Positions 1 to 9,825 of a DNA stretch of 64,000 nucleotides are shown in pieces. How positions within the stretch are numbered: the stretch's first letter is position 1; the number at the start of each line of letters is the position of its first letter. The stretch is from Pseudonocardia sp. HH130630-07 (GTDB lineage: Bacteria > Actinomycetota > Actinomycetes > Mycobacteriales > Pseudonocardiaceae): the NCBI RefSeq assembly GCF_001698125.1, contig NZ_CP013854.1, forward strand, positions 5,022,001-5,086,000. The letters are read 5' to 3'. The translations under genes and the position numbers were made by a program. The notes beneath the pieces were generated by a model. That model was given only the letters and a program-made list of their open reading frames with translations. It searched no databases and had not been told where the DNA came from.

Positions 1-897
1 GACTACCTCGGCCACCTCGCCGTCGAGCGCGGGCGGGCGCAGAACACCCTGCGCTCGTACCGCCTCGATCTCGACCGCTACACCGCACACCTGGCCGGTA
101 CCGGTGTCACCGACCTGGCCGGGGTGCGGGAGTCCGACGTCGCCGGGTTCGTCACCGCACTGCGGACCGGGGAGCGCCCGCTCGCCGCGTCGTCGGCGGC
201 GCGGGCGCTCGCCGCGGTCCGCGGCTTGCACCGGTTCGCGGTGCGGGAGGGGATCGTCGGGGTGGACGTCGCCGCGGCGGTGGCCCCGCCGTCGGCGCCC
301 TCGCGGCTGCCGTCGACGTTGTCGGTCGACCAGGTCGACCAGCTGCTCGCGGGGTGCGTGGCGGACGGCCCGACCGGGTTGCGCGACCGGGCCCTGCTGG
401 AACTGCTCTACTCGACCGGCGCCCGGATCTCCGAGGTCGTCGGCGCCGATCTCGACGACCTGGACGTCGACGCGCGGACGATCCTGCTGCACGGCAAGGG
501 CGCCAAGCAGCGGATCGTGCCGGTCGGGCGCCCCGCGCTGGCCGCGGTCGACGCCTACCGGGTGCGCGCCCGCCCCGCACTCGCCGGTCGCGGGCCCGGA
601 TCTCCGGCGCTGCTGCTCAACGCCCGGGGGGCCCGGCTGTCCCGGCAGAGCGCCTGGCACGTGCTGCGTGCCGCGGCGGACGCCTCCGGCCTGGAACGGT
701 CGGTGGTCGCGTCGGTCTCCCCGCACACCCTGCGGCACTGCTTCGCGACCCACCTGCTCTCCGGCGGTGCCGACGTCCGGGTGGTGCAGGAGCTGCTCGG
801 GCACGCCTCGGTCGCGACCACGCAGGTGTACACCCACGTCACCGTCGACACCCTGCGTGAGGTCTACGCGACGTCGCACCCGCGCGCCCTGGGCTGA
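1..897 (+). CDS. xerD: Tyrosine recombinase XerD (5' end outside the window)
   Basis: Site-specific tyrosine recombinase that resolves chromosome dimers at dif with XerC. The reading frame is open from base 1, so the start codon lies upstream; 298 residues are visible, nearly the full family length of about 300. The N-terminal core-binding domain begins at [11 protein letters not shown]. The catalytic set is present: Arg in STGARISE, His-x-x-Arg in HTLRHCF, His in LLGHAS and nucleophilic Tyr in QVYTHV near the C-terminus. Its place directly before a parA–scpA–scpB cluster is the usual actinobacterial context and separates it from phage integrases. Confidence 0.95.
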   Translation, partial: DYLGHLAVERGRAQNTLRSYRLDLDRYTAHLAGTGVTDLAGVRESDVAGFVTALRTGERPLAASSAARALAAVRGLHRFAVREGIVGVDVAAAVAPPSAPSRLPSTLSVDQVDQLLAGCVADGPTGLRDRALLELLYSTGARISEVVGADLDDLDVDARTILLHGKGAKQRIVPVGRPALAAVDAYRVRARPALAGRGPGSPALLLNARGARLSRQSAWHVLRAAADASGLERSVVASVSPHTLRHCFATHLLSGGADVRVVQELLGHASVATTQVYTHVTVDTLREVYATSHPRALG

Positions 898-950
898 GCG
901 GCGGACCCCGGCGCGGGCCGGGGTCGCCGGACCGCTACGTTGCGGTCCTC

Positions 951-1634
951 ATGCGATACGGAACGTGTATGGCCGCGCTGGCGGCGGGGATGCTGATGGC
1001 CGGTTGCGCCGGTTCCGGGACCGAGCAGCGGGAGACCGTCACCGACCGGGTCGACGGCGCGATCACCCGGGTCGAGGTCGACTCCGACGCCGGTGGCCTG
1101 CGGCTCACCGCGGGGGAGCAGGCCTCGGTGACCCAGGAGCTGGGCTGGACCGGCGACGCGCGGCCCGAGGTCGAGCACCGGGTCGAGGGCGGGGTCCTGC
1201 GCATCACCGTCCGCTGCCCGGACGACGGCGGTGAGCAGTGCCAGGCGAGCCTGGACGTCACCGTCCCGGCGGCGTCGTCGTCCCGGGTCGAGCTGGCCGC
1301 GGGCGGGATCGAGGTCAGCGGCCTGACCGGGGAGCAGGACCTGCGCTCGGCGGCGGGCTCGGTCAGGGGGACGGGTCTCGGGCCCGGCCCGGTCGCGGCG
1401 AACTCCTCCGCGGGCGGGGTGGACCTGACGTTCGCCGCCGCCGCTCCGGACGTGACCGCCGAGTCGTCGGCGGGCGGGGTGGACGTCCGGGTCCCGGTCG
1501 GTCCGGTCTACGAGGTCACCACCGAGACCTCGGCGGGATCGGTGCAGGTCGAGGTCCCGGACCAGCCGGGCGCCGACCACCGCATCACCGCGAAGAGCTC
1601 GGCGGGCAGCGTCTCGGTCGTCCCGGCGGGCTGA
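951..1634 (+). CDS. Secreted lipoprotein, DUF4097-like beta-repeat protein
   Basis: Predicted lipoprotein of 227 residues. A short signal peptide ends in the lipobox LMAGC, so the mature Cys would be lipidated and the protein anchored outside the membrane. The body is made of repeated short strands with recurring SSAGGV/SSAGSV turns (roughly residues 110-225), the pattern of DUF4097-type putative adhesin or beta-helix proteins. No catalytic motif is visible and the function is unknown. It stands alone between xerD and parA, about 50 bp after xerD and 190 bp before parA. Confidence 0.7.
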   Translation: MRYGTCMAALAAGMLMAGCAGSGTEQRETVTDRVDGAITRVEVDSDAGGLRLTAGEQASVTQELGWTGDARPEVEHRVEGGVLRITVRCPDDGGEQCQASLDVTVPAASSSRVELAAGGIEVSGLTGEQDLRSAAGSVRGTGLGPGPVAANSSAGGVDLTFAAAAPDVTAESSAGGVDVRVPVGPVYEVTTETSAGSVQVEVPDQPGADHRITAKSSAGSVSVVPAG

Positions 1635-1823
1635 GCCCCGCGACACGCCGCGCCGGGCGCCGCGGAGCCTCCGCCCGCCGCGGGTAGGGTGATCGCACAT
1701 CAGTTCGCGCCGTGCACGGCGGGGCGCGTTGCCGCACGTGGGGGCGGTTCCTAGGACGCGGGTGCCGGATCGCCGCCGCTGGTCCGGACCTGGTACGGAC
1801 CTCACGAGGAGACCGGAGAGCGC

Positions 1824-2705
1824 ATGAACCCGACACCGGAATCCCAGGCCCGGCACGACGATCCGGCGACCGAACCCCCGGCCGGCTCTCCCGGTACCAG
1901 CAGCAACCGTGCGCCCGAGCCCGCGCCGCTGGCCGTGCACGGCCCGGCCCGGGTGATCGCCGTCGCGAACCAGAAGGGCGGCGTCGGCAAGACGACGTCG
2001 ACCATCAACCTCGGTGCCGCGCTGGCCGAGTACGGCCGCCGGGTCCTGCTCGTCGACTTCGACCCGCAGGGCGCGCTGTCGGTGGGCCTCGGTGTGCAGC
2101 CGCACCAGCTCGAGTCGACGGTGCACAACCTGCTGCTGGAGCGGGACGCCGACCCGTCGGACGTCCTGCAGGACACCGGCGTCGAGAACATGGACCTGCT
2201 GCCGTCGAACATCGACCTGTCGGCGGCCGAGGTCCAGCTGGTCACCGAGGTCGGGCGGGAGCAGGCGCTGGGCCGGGCGCTCAAGCGGTTCCTCCCGGAC
2301 TACGACATCGTCCTCATCGACTGCCAGCCGTCGCTCGGGCTGCTGACGATCAACGCGCTGGCCTGCGCCGACGAGGTGCTCATCCCGCTGGCCTGCGAGT
2401 TCTTCTCGCTGCGCGGGGTCGCCCTGCTGATGGACACGATCGGCAAGGTGACCGAGCGCCTGAACCCGGACCTGCGGCTGCTCGGCGTGCTCGCCACCAT
2501 GTTCGACACCCGGACGCTGCACACCAAGGAGGTGCACGACCGGGTGGTCGAGGCGTTCGGTGACAAGGTGTTCGACGCCGTCATCAACCGCACGATCAAG
2601 TTCCCCGAGACGACCGTGGCCGGCGAGCCGATCACCACGTGGGCCCCGGCCTCGCACGCGGCCGCGGCGTACCGGATGCTCGCCCGCGAGGTCATCGCCC
2701 GGTGA
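1824..2705 (+). CDS. parA: ParA/Soj-family chromosome partitioning ATPase
   Basis: Deviant Walker-A ATPase of 293 residues. About 45 Pro/Ala-rich residues precede the ATPase domain. The deviant Walker A is NQKGGVGKTT with both signature lysines, followed by LLVDFDPQG (switch I/Walker A') and VLIDCQPSLG (Walker B). It probably binds DNA nonspecifically as an ATP dimer and helps chromosome segregation. It is the ParA-like gene linked to scpAB, not the origin-proximal parAB pair, because no parB follows. The ATG at 1824 has a GGAGA-type Shine-Dalgarno just upstream, and the stop overlaps the scpA start by 4 bp, indicating translational coupling. Confidence 0.9.
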   Translation: MNPTPESQARHDDPATEPPAGSPGTSSNRAPEPAPLAVHGPARVIAVANQKGGVGKTTSTINLGAALAEYGRRVLLVDFDPQGALSVGLGVQPHQLESTVHNLLLERDADPSDVLQDTGVENMDLLPSNIDLSAAEVQLVTEVGREQALGRALKRFLPDYDIVLIDCQPSLGLLTINALACADEVLIPLACEFFSLRGVALLMDTIGKVTERLNPDLRLLGVLATMFDTRTLHTKEVHDRVVEAFGDKVFDAVINRTIKFPETTVAGEPITTWAPASHAAAAYRMLAREVIAR

Positions 2706-3721
2706 CTCTGCTCGCCGACGATCCGACGGGCCCGACCGACACCCTCGGCACGGGTGACGTCGCCTCGCCGCGGAGCCGGCGTTTCACCGTCCGGCTGGCG
2801 AACTTCGAGGGCCCGTTCGACCTGCTGCTGCAGTTGATCGGCAAGCACGAGCTCGACGTCACCGAGATGGCGCTGCACAAGGTCACCGACGACTTCATCG
2901 CGCACCTCGCCGACCTCGGCGACGACTTCGATCTCGACGAGACCACGGAGTTCCTGGTCGTGGCCGCGACCCTGCTCGACCTGAAGGCGGCCCGGCTGGT
3001 GCCCGGCGCCGAGGTCGACGACGAGGAGGACCTGGCCCTGCTGGAGGCGCGCGACCTGCTGTTCGCGCGGCTGCTGCAGTACCGGGCGTACAAGCAGGCA
3101 GCGGAGCTGTTCGTCGAGCTCGAGAACGGCGCGATGCGCCGGTTCCCGCGGTCGGTGTCGGTCGAGGACCGCTACGCCGACCTGCTGCCCGAGGTGCTGC
3201 TCGGGGTGGACGCCCAGGCGTTCGCCGAGCTCGCGGCCGCGGTGTTCCGGCCCCGGCCGCCGGAGGAGGTGGGGGTCGACCACCTGCACGCGGCGCAGGT
3301 CTCGGTCCCCGAGCACGCCCAGCTGCTGCGGGAGTGGCTGGCGCAGCGCGGGGTCGCGAGCTTCGCCGAGCTGACCGCGGACTGCGTCGCGACGATCGAG
3401 GTCATCGCCCGGTTCATGGCGCTGCTGGAGCTGTACCGGGAGCGGTCCGTCGCACTGGACCAGCCGGAGCCGTTCGGGGACCTGACGGTCACCTGGACCG
3501 CGGACCGGGCCGACGACCCGGTCGCCTACGCCGCGGCGCTGGAGGACGAGGCCGCGGCCGCCGAGGAGGCCGTGCGGGCGCGGAACCGGCGCCGGCGTCG
3601 TCGGAACCGCACCGACGAGGGCACCGGCCCCGGCGACCCGGAGACCGGACCGCCGGAGGACGATCCGGACCCCGAGGACCCGGACGAGGCCGACGAGGCG
3701 CCCGGGACCATCGGTGACTGA
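2702..3721 (+). CDS. scpA: Segregation and condensation protein A
   Basis: Kleisin subunit of the bacterial SMC complex, bridging SMC heads and binding ScpB; 339 residues. I place the start at GTG 2702, which overlaps the parA stop (GTGA), rather than at upstream in-frame codons that would lie deep in parA. The kleisin N-terminal motif FEGPFDLLLQLI is near residue 37, followed by the acidic helical middle region and the C-terminal winged-helix segment. The tail (about residues 285-339) is unusually rich in Arg, then Asp/Glu/Pro, and probably disordered. The 3' end overlaps scpB by 8 bp. Confidence 0.93.
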   Translation: MTLLADDPTGPTDTLGTGDVASPRSRRFTVRLANFEGPFDLLLQLIGKHELDVTEMALHKVTDDFIAHLADLGDDFDLDETTEFLVVAATLLDLKAARLVPGAEVDDEEDLALLEARDLLFARLLQYRAYKQAAELFVELENGAMRRFPRSVSVEDRYADLLPEVLLGVDAQAFAELAAAVFRPRPPEEVGVDHLHAAQVSVPEHAQLLREWLAQRGVASFAELTADCVATIEVIARFMALLELYRERSVALDQPEPFGDLTVTWTADRADDPVAYAAALEDEAAAAEEAVRARNRRRRRRNRTDEGTGPGDPETGPPEDDPDPEDPDEADEAPGTIGD

Positions 3722-4580
3722 TCCGGACGACCGCCCGGGTTCCGACGACCCGGAGAGCCCGTCCGAGCTGCGGCGCCTGATCGGCCGCACGGTGCCCCGC
3801 AGCCCGCACGCGACCTTCCCGGACACCGTCCGCCCCACGCCACCGCCCGCCCCGGACGCCGACGCCCCGGAGGCCCCGGAGGCCCCGGAGGCCCCGGAGG
3901 CCCCGGACGATGATCGAGCGGCACGGTACGAGCCCGGCGGGGGTCGTTCCGTGCACGCCGACGGCGGGGGAGACGCGGGGAGCGAGCCGGAGCCGGGCGA
4001 GGCCGGTCCCGAGGAGCCGGATCCCGACGACCTCGCCGAGGACGCCGAGCTGGAGCGGGCGCTGGAGGCGCTGCTGCTCGTCGTGGACGCACCGATCGAC
4101 GAGGGCTCGCTCGCCGGCACCCTGAACCAGACGCCGTCGCGGGTCCGGCAGACCCTGAACCGGATGTCGCTGGCGTTCACCGCCGACCGGCGCGGCATCG
4201 ACCTGCGCCGGGCCGGTGAGGGCTGGCGCCTCTACACCCGGGACCGGTACGCGCCGTACGTCGAGAAACTGCTGCTCGACGGCCAGCGTGCCCGGTTGAC
4301 CCGGGCCGCGCTGGAGACCCTCGCCGTCGTCGCCTACCGCCAGCCGGTGACCCGCGCACGGGTCTCCGCGGTCCGCGGCGTGAACTGCGACGGCGTGCTG
4401 CGTACCCTGCTCACCCGCGGTCTGGTGGAGGAGGCGGGGACCGAGGAACAGACGGGAGGGACACTGTTCCGGACGACCGAGCTGTTCCTCGAGCGGCTCG
4501 GGCTCTCCTCGGTGCAGGAGCTGCCGCCGCTGGCGCCGCTGCTGCCCGACATCGACGCCATCGACGACCTGGACGGATAG
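3714..4580 (+). CDS. scpB: Segregation and condensation protein B
   Basis: Kleisin-interacting winged-helix protein of the SMC–ScpAB complex; 288 residues from GTG 3714, which overlaps the end of scpA. The first 110 residues are a low-complexity acidic/Pro extension that includes an Ala-Pro-Glu repeat; the conserved tandem winged-helix part starts near ELERALEALLLVVDAP and includes TLNRMSLAFTADRRG and ALETLAVVAYRQPVTR. The long N-terminal extension makes it larger than typical ScpB (about 200 residues), a common actinobacterial feature. It ends 2 bp before rluB. Confidence 0.93.
   Translation: MTDPDDRPGSDDPESPSELRRLIGRTVPRSPHATFPDTVRPTPPPAPDADAPEAPEAPEAPEAPDDDRAARYEPGGGRSVHADGGGDAGSEPEPGEAGPEEPDPDDLAEDAELERALEALLLVVDAPIDEGSLAGTLNQTPSRVRQTLNRMSLAFTADRRGIDLRRAGEGWRLYTRDRYAPYVEKLLLDGQRARLTRAALETLAVVAYRQPVTRARVSAVRGVNCDGVLRTLLTRGLVEEAGTEEQTGGTLFRTTELFLERLGLSSVQELPPLAPLLPDIDAIDDLDG
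3864..3908 (+). repeat. Tandem 9-bp repeat inside scpB
   Basis: Four perfect copies of GCCCCGGAG followed by one copy ending in C encode five Ala-Pro-Glu/Asp units in the disordered N-terminal extension of ScpB. Such in-frame repeats can change copy number without breaking the gene. Confidence 0.9.
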
Positions 4581-4582
4581 AC

Positions 4583-5344
4583 ATGAGTACCGCACACGAC
4601 CCCGACGGCGTACGCCTGCAGAAGGTGCTGGCCCGTGCGGGTGTCGCGTCCCGGCGCGCCGCGGAGAACCTGATCGCCCAGGGCCGGGTCAGCGTCGACG
4701 GCGAGACCGTCCGCGAGATGGGCCGCCGGATCGACCCCGACACCGCCGTCGTGCACGTCGACGGCGCCCGGGTGACCCTGCGTGACGACCAGGTCTACCT
4801 GGCCCTGAACAAGCCCGTCGGCCTGCACTCGACGATGTCCGACGACCTCGGCCGGCCGTGCGTCGGTGACCTGCTCGCCGACCGGGTCGAGCTGATGAAG
4901 GAGGCGCAGCGCCTGTTCCACGTCGGGCGGCTCGACGCCGACACCGAGGGACTGCTGCTCCTCACCAACGACGGCGAGCTGGGCAACCGGTTGATGCACC
5001 CGTCCTACGAGGTGCCCAAGACCTACCTGGCCGAGGTGGAGGGCAAGATCGCCCGCGACCTCGGGCGCCGGCTGCGCGACGGCATCGAGCTGGAGGACGG
5101 CATCGCGACCGTCGACTCGTTCAAGCTCGTCGACTCGGTGCCCGGCCGTTCGACCGTGCAGCTGATCCTGCACGAGGGGCGCAAGCACATCGTGCGCCGG
5201 ATGCTGGCCGAGGTCGGGCACCCGGTGCAGCGGCTGGTGCGCACCGCCGTCGGCGAGGTCCGGCTGGGCAACCAGCGGCCCGGCAAGCTCCGTCCGCTCG
5301 ATCGGGTCGAGGTCGGCTCGCTGTACCGGGCGGTGGGACTGTAG
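4583..5344 (+). CDS. rluB: 23S rRNA pseudouridine synthase, RluB family
   Basis: RsuA/RluB-type pseudouridine synthase of 253 residues that isomerises a uridine in 23S rRNA. An S4 RNA-binding domain is N-terminal (LQKVLARAGVASRRAAE, residues about 10-60). The catalytic motif GRLDADTEGLLLLTND carries the nucleophilic Asp near residue 116, and RKHIVRRML marks the C-terminal RsuA-family signature. Position after scpB is the standard actinobacterial order. Its TAG stop shares one base with the GTG start of the next gene. Confidence 0.93.
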   Translation: MSTAHDPDGVRLQKVLARAGVASRRAAENLIAQGRVSVDGETVREMGRRIDPDTAVVHVDGARVTLRDDQVYLALNKPVGLHSTMSDDLGRPCVGDLLADRVELMKEAQRLFHVGRLDADTEGLLLLTNDGELGNRLMHPSYEVPKTYLAEVEGKIARDLGRRLRDGIELEDGIATVDSFKLVDSVPGRSTVQLILHEGRKHIVRRMLAEVGHPVQRLVRTAVGEVRLGNQRPGKLRPLDRVEVGSLYRAVGL

Positions 5345-5706
5345 TGGCGGTACGTGCGCTGCGGGGTGCCACCCAGGTCGACGCCGACGACCGGACCCAG
5401 ATCCTCGACCGCTCGGCCGAGCTGGTCGGTGCGGTGCTGGAACGCAACGAGCTGGTCTCCGACGACATCATCTCGATCTGGTTCACCGCGACCCCGGACC
5501 TCACCGCCGAGTTCCCGGCCTACGCGGCCCGGCTGCTGGGCCTGACCGACGTCCCGCTGATGTGCGCCACCGAGATGTCGGTGCCGGGTGCGCTGCCCCG
5601 GGTGCTCCGGCTGCTCGCCCACGTCGAGACGCCGCGGCCGCGTGCCGAGATGCGGCACGTCTACCTGCACGGGGCCCGCGCCCTGCGGACCGATCTGCCC
5701 CAGTAG
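5344..5706 (+). CDS. aroH: Chorismate mutase, AroH class
   Basis: Monofunctional chorismate mutase (chorismate to prephenate) for Phe/Tyr synthesis; 120 residues, the usual size of the AroH pseudo-alpha/beta-barrel class. The N-terminus VRALRGATQVDADD carries the active-site Arg, DDIISIWFTATPDL is the central strand, and the motif MCATEMSVPGALPRVLRLL contains the second substrate-binding Arg. The GTG start at 5344 overlaps the rluB stop by 1 bp, so it is probably translated from the same mRNA. Confidence 0.9.
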   Translation: MAVRALRGATQVDADDRTQILDRSAELVGAVLERNELVSDDIISIWFTATPDLTAEFPAYAARLLGLTDVPLMCATEMSVPGALPRVLRLLAHVETPRPRAEMRHVYLHGARALRTDLPQ

Positions 5707-5785
5707 GACACCCCGCCCCGGGCTCCGGGGTCCGGACCGGCGAGAATGCCCGGGAACCATTCGGCTCGACCACACAGGGGGACAG

Positions 5786-6481
5786 GTGGCCTTGCGGGGC
5801 GTCGTCGCGATGGACGGTCCGTCCGGGACGGGCAAGTCGACCGTCTCCCGGCGGCTGGCTCGGGCCTGCTCGGCGGCCTATCTGGACACCGGGGCGATGT
5901 ACCGGGCCGCGACGCTGGCCGCGCTGCGGGCCGGTCTGACCGACCGGACCCCGGCCGAGGAGATCGCGCGGGCCGCGACGGGCGCCCGGCTGGAGTCGGG
6001 CACCGACCCGGCGGCGCCGACCATCACCCTGGACGGGGTCGACGTCTCCGCGGAGATCCGCGGCCCGGAGGTCACCGGCTTCGTGTCGGCGGTGTCGGCG
6101 GTCCCGGAGGTCCGCACCGAGATGGTGGCCCGCCAGCACGGCCTGATCCGCGCGGCGACCGCCGACGGCGGGATCGTCGTCGAGGGCCGCGACATCGGCA
6201 CGGTGGTGGTGCCGGACGCGCCGCTGAAGGTGTACCTGACCGCGTCGCCCGAGGTCCGTGCGGCCCGGCGGGACCGGCAGGACGCGCGGGCCGGGCGCGA
6301 GACCGACCTGCACACCACCCTGGCCGACGTCGAGCGGCGCGACCGCCTGGACTCCTCCCGCCGGATCTCGCCGCTCTACGCCGCGGCCGACGCCGTGGTG
6401 CTCGACACCGACCGGCTCTCCGCCGACGCGGTGCTGGAACGGCTGCACGAGCTGGTCGCGGAACGGGGGCTGATCGGGTGA
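5786..6481 (+). CDS. cmk: Cytidylate kinase
   Basis: Phosphorylates (d)CMP with ATP; 231 residues. The GTG at 5786 is chosen because AGGGGG lies 5-8 bp upstream and the P-loop DGPSGTGKST follows only 9 residues later, as in other Cmk proteins. Downstream are LDTGAMYRA (substrate site), VEGRDIGTVV and the LID-like RRDRQDARAG. The stop overlaps the next start by 4 bp (GTGA). Confidence 0.93.
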   Translation: MALRGVVAMDGPSGTGKSTVSRRLARACSAAYLDTGAMYRAATLAALRAGLTDRTPAEEIARAATGARLESGTDPAAPTITLDGVDVSAEIRGPEVTGFVSAVSAVPEVRTEMVARQHGLIRAATADGGIVVEGRDIGTVVVPDAPLKVYLTASPEVRAARRDRQDARAGRETDLHTTLADVERRDRLDSSRRISPLYAAADAVVLDTDRLSADAVLERLHELVAERGLIG

Positions 6482-7167
6482 GCCGTGCGCGTGCGCTGCC
6501 CGAGGACGGCCTCGGGTGGCTGCACGACCTGGCCCGCTGGATCGGGACCTGGCTGTGGGTGCCGTTCTACCGGGTCCGGCTCCGGCACGGTGAGCGGGTA
6601 CCGTCGTCCGGTCCGGTGGTGCTCGTCGCGAACCACAGCGCGTTCGTCGACGGGCCGCTGCTGTTCGGCATGTTCGGCCGGCGGACGGTGTTCCTGGTGA
6701 AGGCCGAGATGTTCGTCGGCCCGCTGCGGGTGCTCCTGCCGGCACTGGGACAGATCCCGGTCCGGCGGGACGTCGTCGACCGGCGGCCGCTGACCGCCGC
6801 GCTGGGCGTACTGCGCGGTGGTGGGATGGTCGCGGTGTTCCCGGAGGGGACGCGCGGCACGGGCGAGGTGGCGGCGGCCCGGCAGGGCGCGGCCTGGCTG
6901 GCCCGGTCGGCCGGGGCGGTGCTCCTGCCGGTGGCGGTGCGCGGCACCCGCCGTGCGGACGGCGCCCGGCGCCGGTTTCGCCCCCGGGTCGACGTGCTGG
7001 TCGGTCCGCCGCTGCCGGCGCCGTCGGCACCGGGACGGGACGGGCTGGCCACGGCGACCGCCGACGTCACGAGAGCACTGCGGGCACTGGTCCGCGAACT
7101 GGAGACGTCCCGAGAGGGACAGCAGAGCGGCCGGATCGATCCGGCCGGGGACGTGAGTGACAGGTGA
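6478..7167 (+). CDS. 1-acyl-sn-glycerol-3-phosphate acyltransferase (PlsC-like)
   Basis: Membrane-associated acyltransferase that probably acylates lysophosphatidic acid; 229 residues. The PlsC block I NHSAFVDG (N-H-x4-D) is near residue 55 and block III FPEGTRG near residue 121. It is sandwiched between cmk and der with overlapping starts and stops on both sides, an arrangement found widely in Actinobacteria. Exact acyl acceptor is not determinable from sequence. Confidence 0.87.
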   Translation: MSRARALPEDGLGWLHDLARWIGTWLWVPFYRVRLRHGERVPSSGPVVLVANHSAFVDGPLLFGMFGRRTVFLVKAEMFVGPLRVLLPALGQIPVRRDVVDRRPLTAALGVLRGGGMVAVFPEGTRGTGEVAAARQGAAWLARSAGAVLLPVAVRGTRRADGARRRFRPRVDVLVGPPLPAPSAPGRDGLATATADVTRALRALVRELETSREGQQSGRIDPAGDVSDR

Positions 7168-8642
7168 GCGAGAACGAGAACGGCGGCGGCACCGCCGCCG
7201 ATGTGGTCGGCGCGGCCGACCGGCTGGAGATGGACCGGCTGGGCCTGGACCCGGCCGAGTTCGTCGCCGTCGACGACGAGGGCCGAGTGGCGGCGGGCAT
7301 CGACCCGGACGAGGTGCTGGCCACGCCGACCCTCGCCGTCGTCGGGCGGCCGAACGTGGGCAAGTCGACGCTGGTGAACCGGCTGCTGGGCCGGCGCGAG
7401 GCGGTCGTGCAGGACGTGCCGGGGGTGACCCGGGACCGGGTCGTCTACGACGCCCTGTGGAACGGCCGCCGGTTCAAGCTGATGGACACCGGCGGCTGGG
7501 AACCCGACGCCGAGGGTCTGCAGGGCTTCGTCGCCCAGCAGGCCGAGACGGCGATGCGCACGGCGGACGCGGTCCTGCTCGTCGTCGACGCCACGGTCGG
7601 CGCGACCGCGACCGACCAGGCCGCGGCCCGGGTGCTGCGCCGGGCCGACGTCCCGGTGCTGCTGGCCGCGACCAAGGTCGACGACGACCGGCTGACCTCG
7701 GACACCACCGAGCTGTGGCGGCTCGGTCTCGGCGAGCCGCGCCCGGTGTCCGGCCTGCACGGCCGCGGATCGGGCGACCTCCTCGACGCGATCCTGGAGG
7801 TGCTGCCGGAGACCCCGCGCGACGACGCGCTCGGCTCGGCCGGTGGTCCGCGCCGGATCGCGCTGGTCGGGAAGCCGAACGTGGGCAAGTCCAGCCTGCT
7901 GAACAAGCTCGCCGGCGAGGTGCGCTCGGTCGTGCACGACGTCGCCGGCACCACCGTCGACCCGGTCGACTCCCTGGTCGAGCTGGACGGCGAGGTCTTC
8001 CGGTTCGTCGACACCGCGGGCCTGCGCAAGCGGGTCAAGATGGCGTCGGGCATGGAGTACTACGCGAGCCTGCGGACCAGCTCGGCCGTGGAGGCCGCCG
8101 AGGTGGCGCTGGTGCTGATCGACGCCTCGCAGCCGATCGCCGAGCAGGACCAGCGGGTGCTGACGATGGTCGCCGAGGCGGGCCGGGCCCTGGTCATCCT
8201 GTTCAACAAGTGGGACCTCGTCGACGACGAGCGCCGCGACCAGCTCACCCGGGAGCTGGAGCGCGACCTGATCAGTGTCCGCTGGGCGGAGCGGGTCAAC
8301 GTGTCCGCGCTGACCGGACGCGCGACCCAGCGGGTGGCGCCGGCCCTGCGGCGGGCACTGGAGTCCTGGGACACCCGGATCCCGACCGGCCGGCTCAACC
8401 AGTGGCTCAACGACCTGGTCGCGGCGACCCCGCCGCCGGTGCGCGGCGGTAAGCAGCCGAAGATCATGTTCGCCACCCAGGCGCAGACCCGGCCGCCGAC
8501 CTTCGTGCTGTTCACCTCGGGCTTCCTGGAGGCGGGCTACCGCCGGTTCGTCGAGCGGAAGCTGCGTGAGGAGTTCGGGTTCGGCGGGTCGCCGATCCGT
8601 GTCTCGGTCCGGGTGCGGGAGAAGCGCCCGAGGAGGAAGTAG
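7164..8642 (+). CDS. der: Ribosome biogenesis GTPase Der (EngA)
   Basis: Double-GTPase involved in 50S subunit assembly; 492 residues. After a 50-residue acidic extension the first G domain shows GRPNVGKST (G1) and DTGG (G3); the second shows [17 protein letters not shown] and NKWD (G4). The C-terminal KH-like domain ends with the basic tail REKRPRRK. The first domain reads ATKVDD where NKxD is expected, so its G4 Asn is replaced by Thr. The GTG start overlaps the previous stop by 4 bp. Confidence 0.94.
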   Translation: MSENENGGGTAADVVGAADRLEMDRLGLDPAEFVAVDDEGRVAAGIDPDEVLATPTLAVVGRPNVGKSTLVNRLLGRREAVVQDVPGVTRDRVVYDALWNGRRFKLMDTGGWEPDAEGLQGFVAQQAETAMRTADAVLLVVDATVGATATDQAAARVLRRADVPVLLAATKVDDDRLTSDTTELWRLGLGEPRPVSGLHGRGSGDLLDAILEVLPETPRDDALGSAGGPRRIALVGKPNVGKSSLLNKLAGEVRSVVHDVAGTTVDPVDSLVELDGEVFRFVDTAGLRKRVKMASGMEYYASLRTSSAVEAAEVALVLIDASQPIAEQDQRVLTMVAEAGRALVILFNKWDLVDDERRDQLTRELERDLISVRWAERVNVSALTGRATQRVAPALRRALESWDTRIPTGRLNQWLNDLVAATPPPVRGGKQPKIMFATQAQTRPPTFVLFTSGFLEAGYRRFVERKLREEFGFGGSPIRVSVRVREKRPRRK

Positions 8643-8645
8643 CGC

Positions 8646-9641
8646 ATGCGTGCCCTGCGAGGCGGCCGTCCGGGCGCCCGGACCTGGGACCTCACCGAGA
8701 TCCCGGCCCCGGAGCCCGGCCCCGGTGAACTGCTCGTCCGGGTCCGGGCGGCCGGGGTCAACCGGGCCGACCTGCTGGCGCTCGCCGGTGGCTACCCGGT
8801 CCCGCACGCCGGTCCCGACGGGACCTACACCGCCGGGATGGAACTGGCGGGCGAGGTCGTCGCCGCCGGCCCCGGCACCGGCGGAGCCCCCGGACGGCAC
8901 CTCGGCGACCGGATCCTGGCCACCGCGTCGGCGGCGTTCGCCGACTACGCCGTGGTCGACGCCCGGCGCGCGCTGCCGGTACCGGCCGGCCTGTGCTGGA
9001 CCGACGCCGCCGCGCTGCCGGTGGCGCTCGAGACGGTGCACGACGCGCTGGTCACCCAGGCCGGGTTCGGCGGCGGCTCGGTCCTCGTGCTCGGCGGCAC
9101 CACCGGTGTGGGCCAGGTGGCGATCCGGCTCGCGGCCGCGCTCGGGGCGTCCCCGGTGCTGGCGACGACGACGTCGGAGGTGAAGCGGGACGCGCTGCGT
9201 GCCGCCGGGGCGCAGGCCGTCGTCGGGACCGGCGGGCTCGCCGCTGCGATGCGCGACGCCACCGGGGGAGCGGGCGTCGACGTCGTCCTCGACCTGGTCG
9301 GCGGGGACCACCTCGCCGCGGCGTTGGGCGGTCTGCGGATCGGTGGGACCGCCGTCCAGATCGGCAGGCTCGCCGGTCCGGCGGCGACCCTGGACCTGGA
9401 CACCCTGTCGTTCCGGCGGCTGCGGCTGATCGGGACGACCTTCAGCGTCCGCAGTGCGGACGAGCGTGCCGCGGTGGCGGCGGCCGTCGTCCCGGTGCTG
9501 GACCTCGTCGCGGACGGCCGGGTCCGGGCGACCGTCGACCGGGTCGTGCCGGCCGCCGACGCGGCGAGGGTGCCCGATCTGCTCCGGTCCGGTGGGGCCG
9601 TCGGGAAGATCGTCCTCGACCTCGCGGACGGCGGTGCGTGA
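8646..9641 (+). CDS. NADPH:quinone oxidoreductase-like MDR protein
   Basis: Medium-chain dehydrogenase/reductase of 331 residues lacking the zinc-ligand cluster of alcohol dehydrogenases, thus quinone-oxidoreductase-like. The GroES-like fold occupies about residues 1-125 (AAGVNRADLLALAGGYPVP) and the Rossmann fold follows with LGGTTGVGQVAIRLAAALG as nucleotide loop. It begins 3 bp after der and may be cotranscribed. Substrate unknown. Confidence 0.85.
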   Translation: MRALRGGRPGARTWDLTEIPAPEPGPGELLVRVRAAGVNRADLLALAGGYPVPHAGPDGTYTAGMELAGEVVAAGPGTGGAPGRHLGDRILATASAAFADYAVVDARRALPVPAGLCWTDAAALPVALETVHDALVTQAGFGGGSVLVLGGTTGVGQVAIRLAAALGASPVLATTTSEVKRDALRAAGAQAVVGTGGLAAAMRDATGGAGVDVVLDLVGGDHLAAALGGLRIGGTAVQIGRLAGPAATLDLDTLSFRRLRLIGTTFSVRSADERAAVAAAVVPVLDLVADGRVRATVDRVVPAADAARVPDLLRSGGAVGKIVLDLADGGA

Positions 9642-9706
9642 GCGGGCCCCCGGGGGCCGTGCGGTAGTCGTGCGGTAGGGTTCTGCTCGTCCCCGTGAGG
9701 GGCGGC

Positions 9707-9780
<74 letters not shown>

Positions 9781-9792
9781 CGGTCGGAAGTA

Positions 9793-9825
9793 GGCGGTGT
9801 CACCTCCGGGTGGCGCCGCCTTTTT
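9793..9825 (+). terminator. Rho-independent terminator of tRNA-Pro
   Basis: GGCGGTGTCACC and GGTGGCGCCGCC form a 12-bp stem with two G-U pairs and a short TCC-type loop, followed immediately by TTTTT (9821-9825). It lies 12 bp downstream of the tRNA. Confidence 0.85.

Noticed and set aside
864-2657. Minus-strand 597-codon frame opposite the lipoprotein and parA
   Set aside because: Shadow of well-supported plus-strand genes; no recognisable domain.
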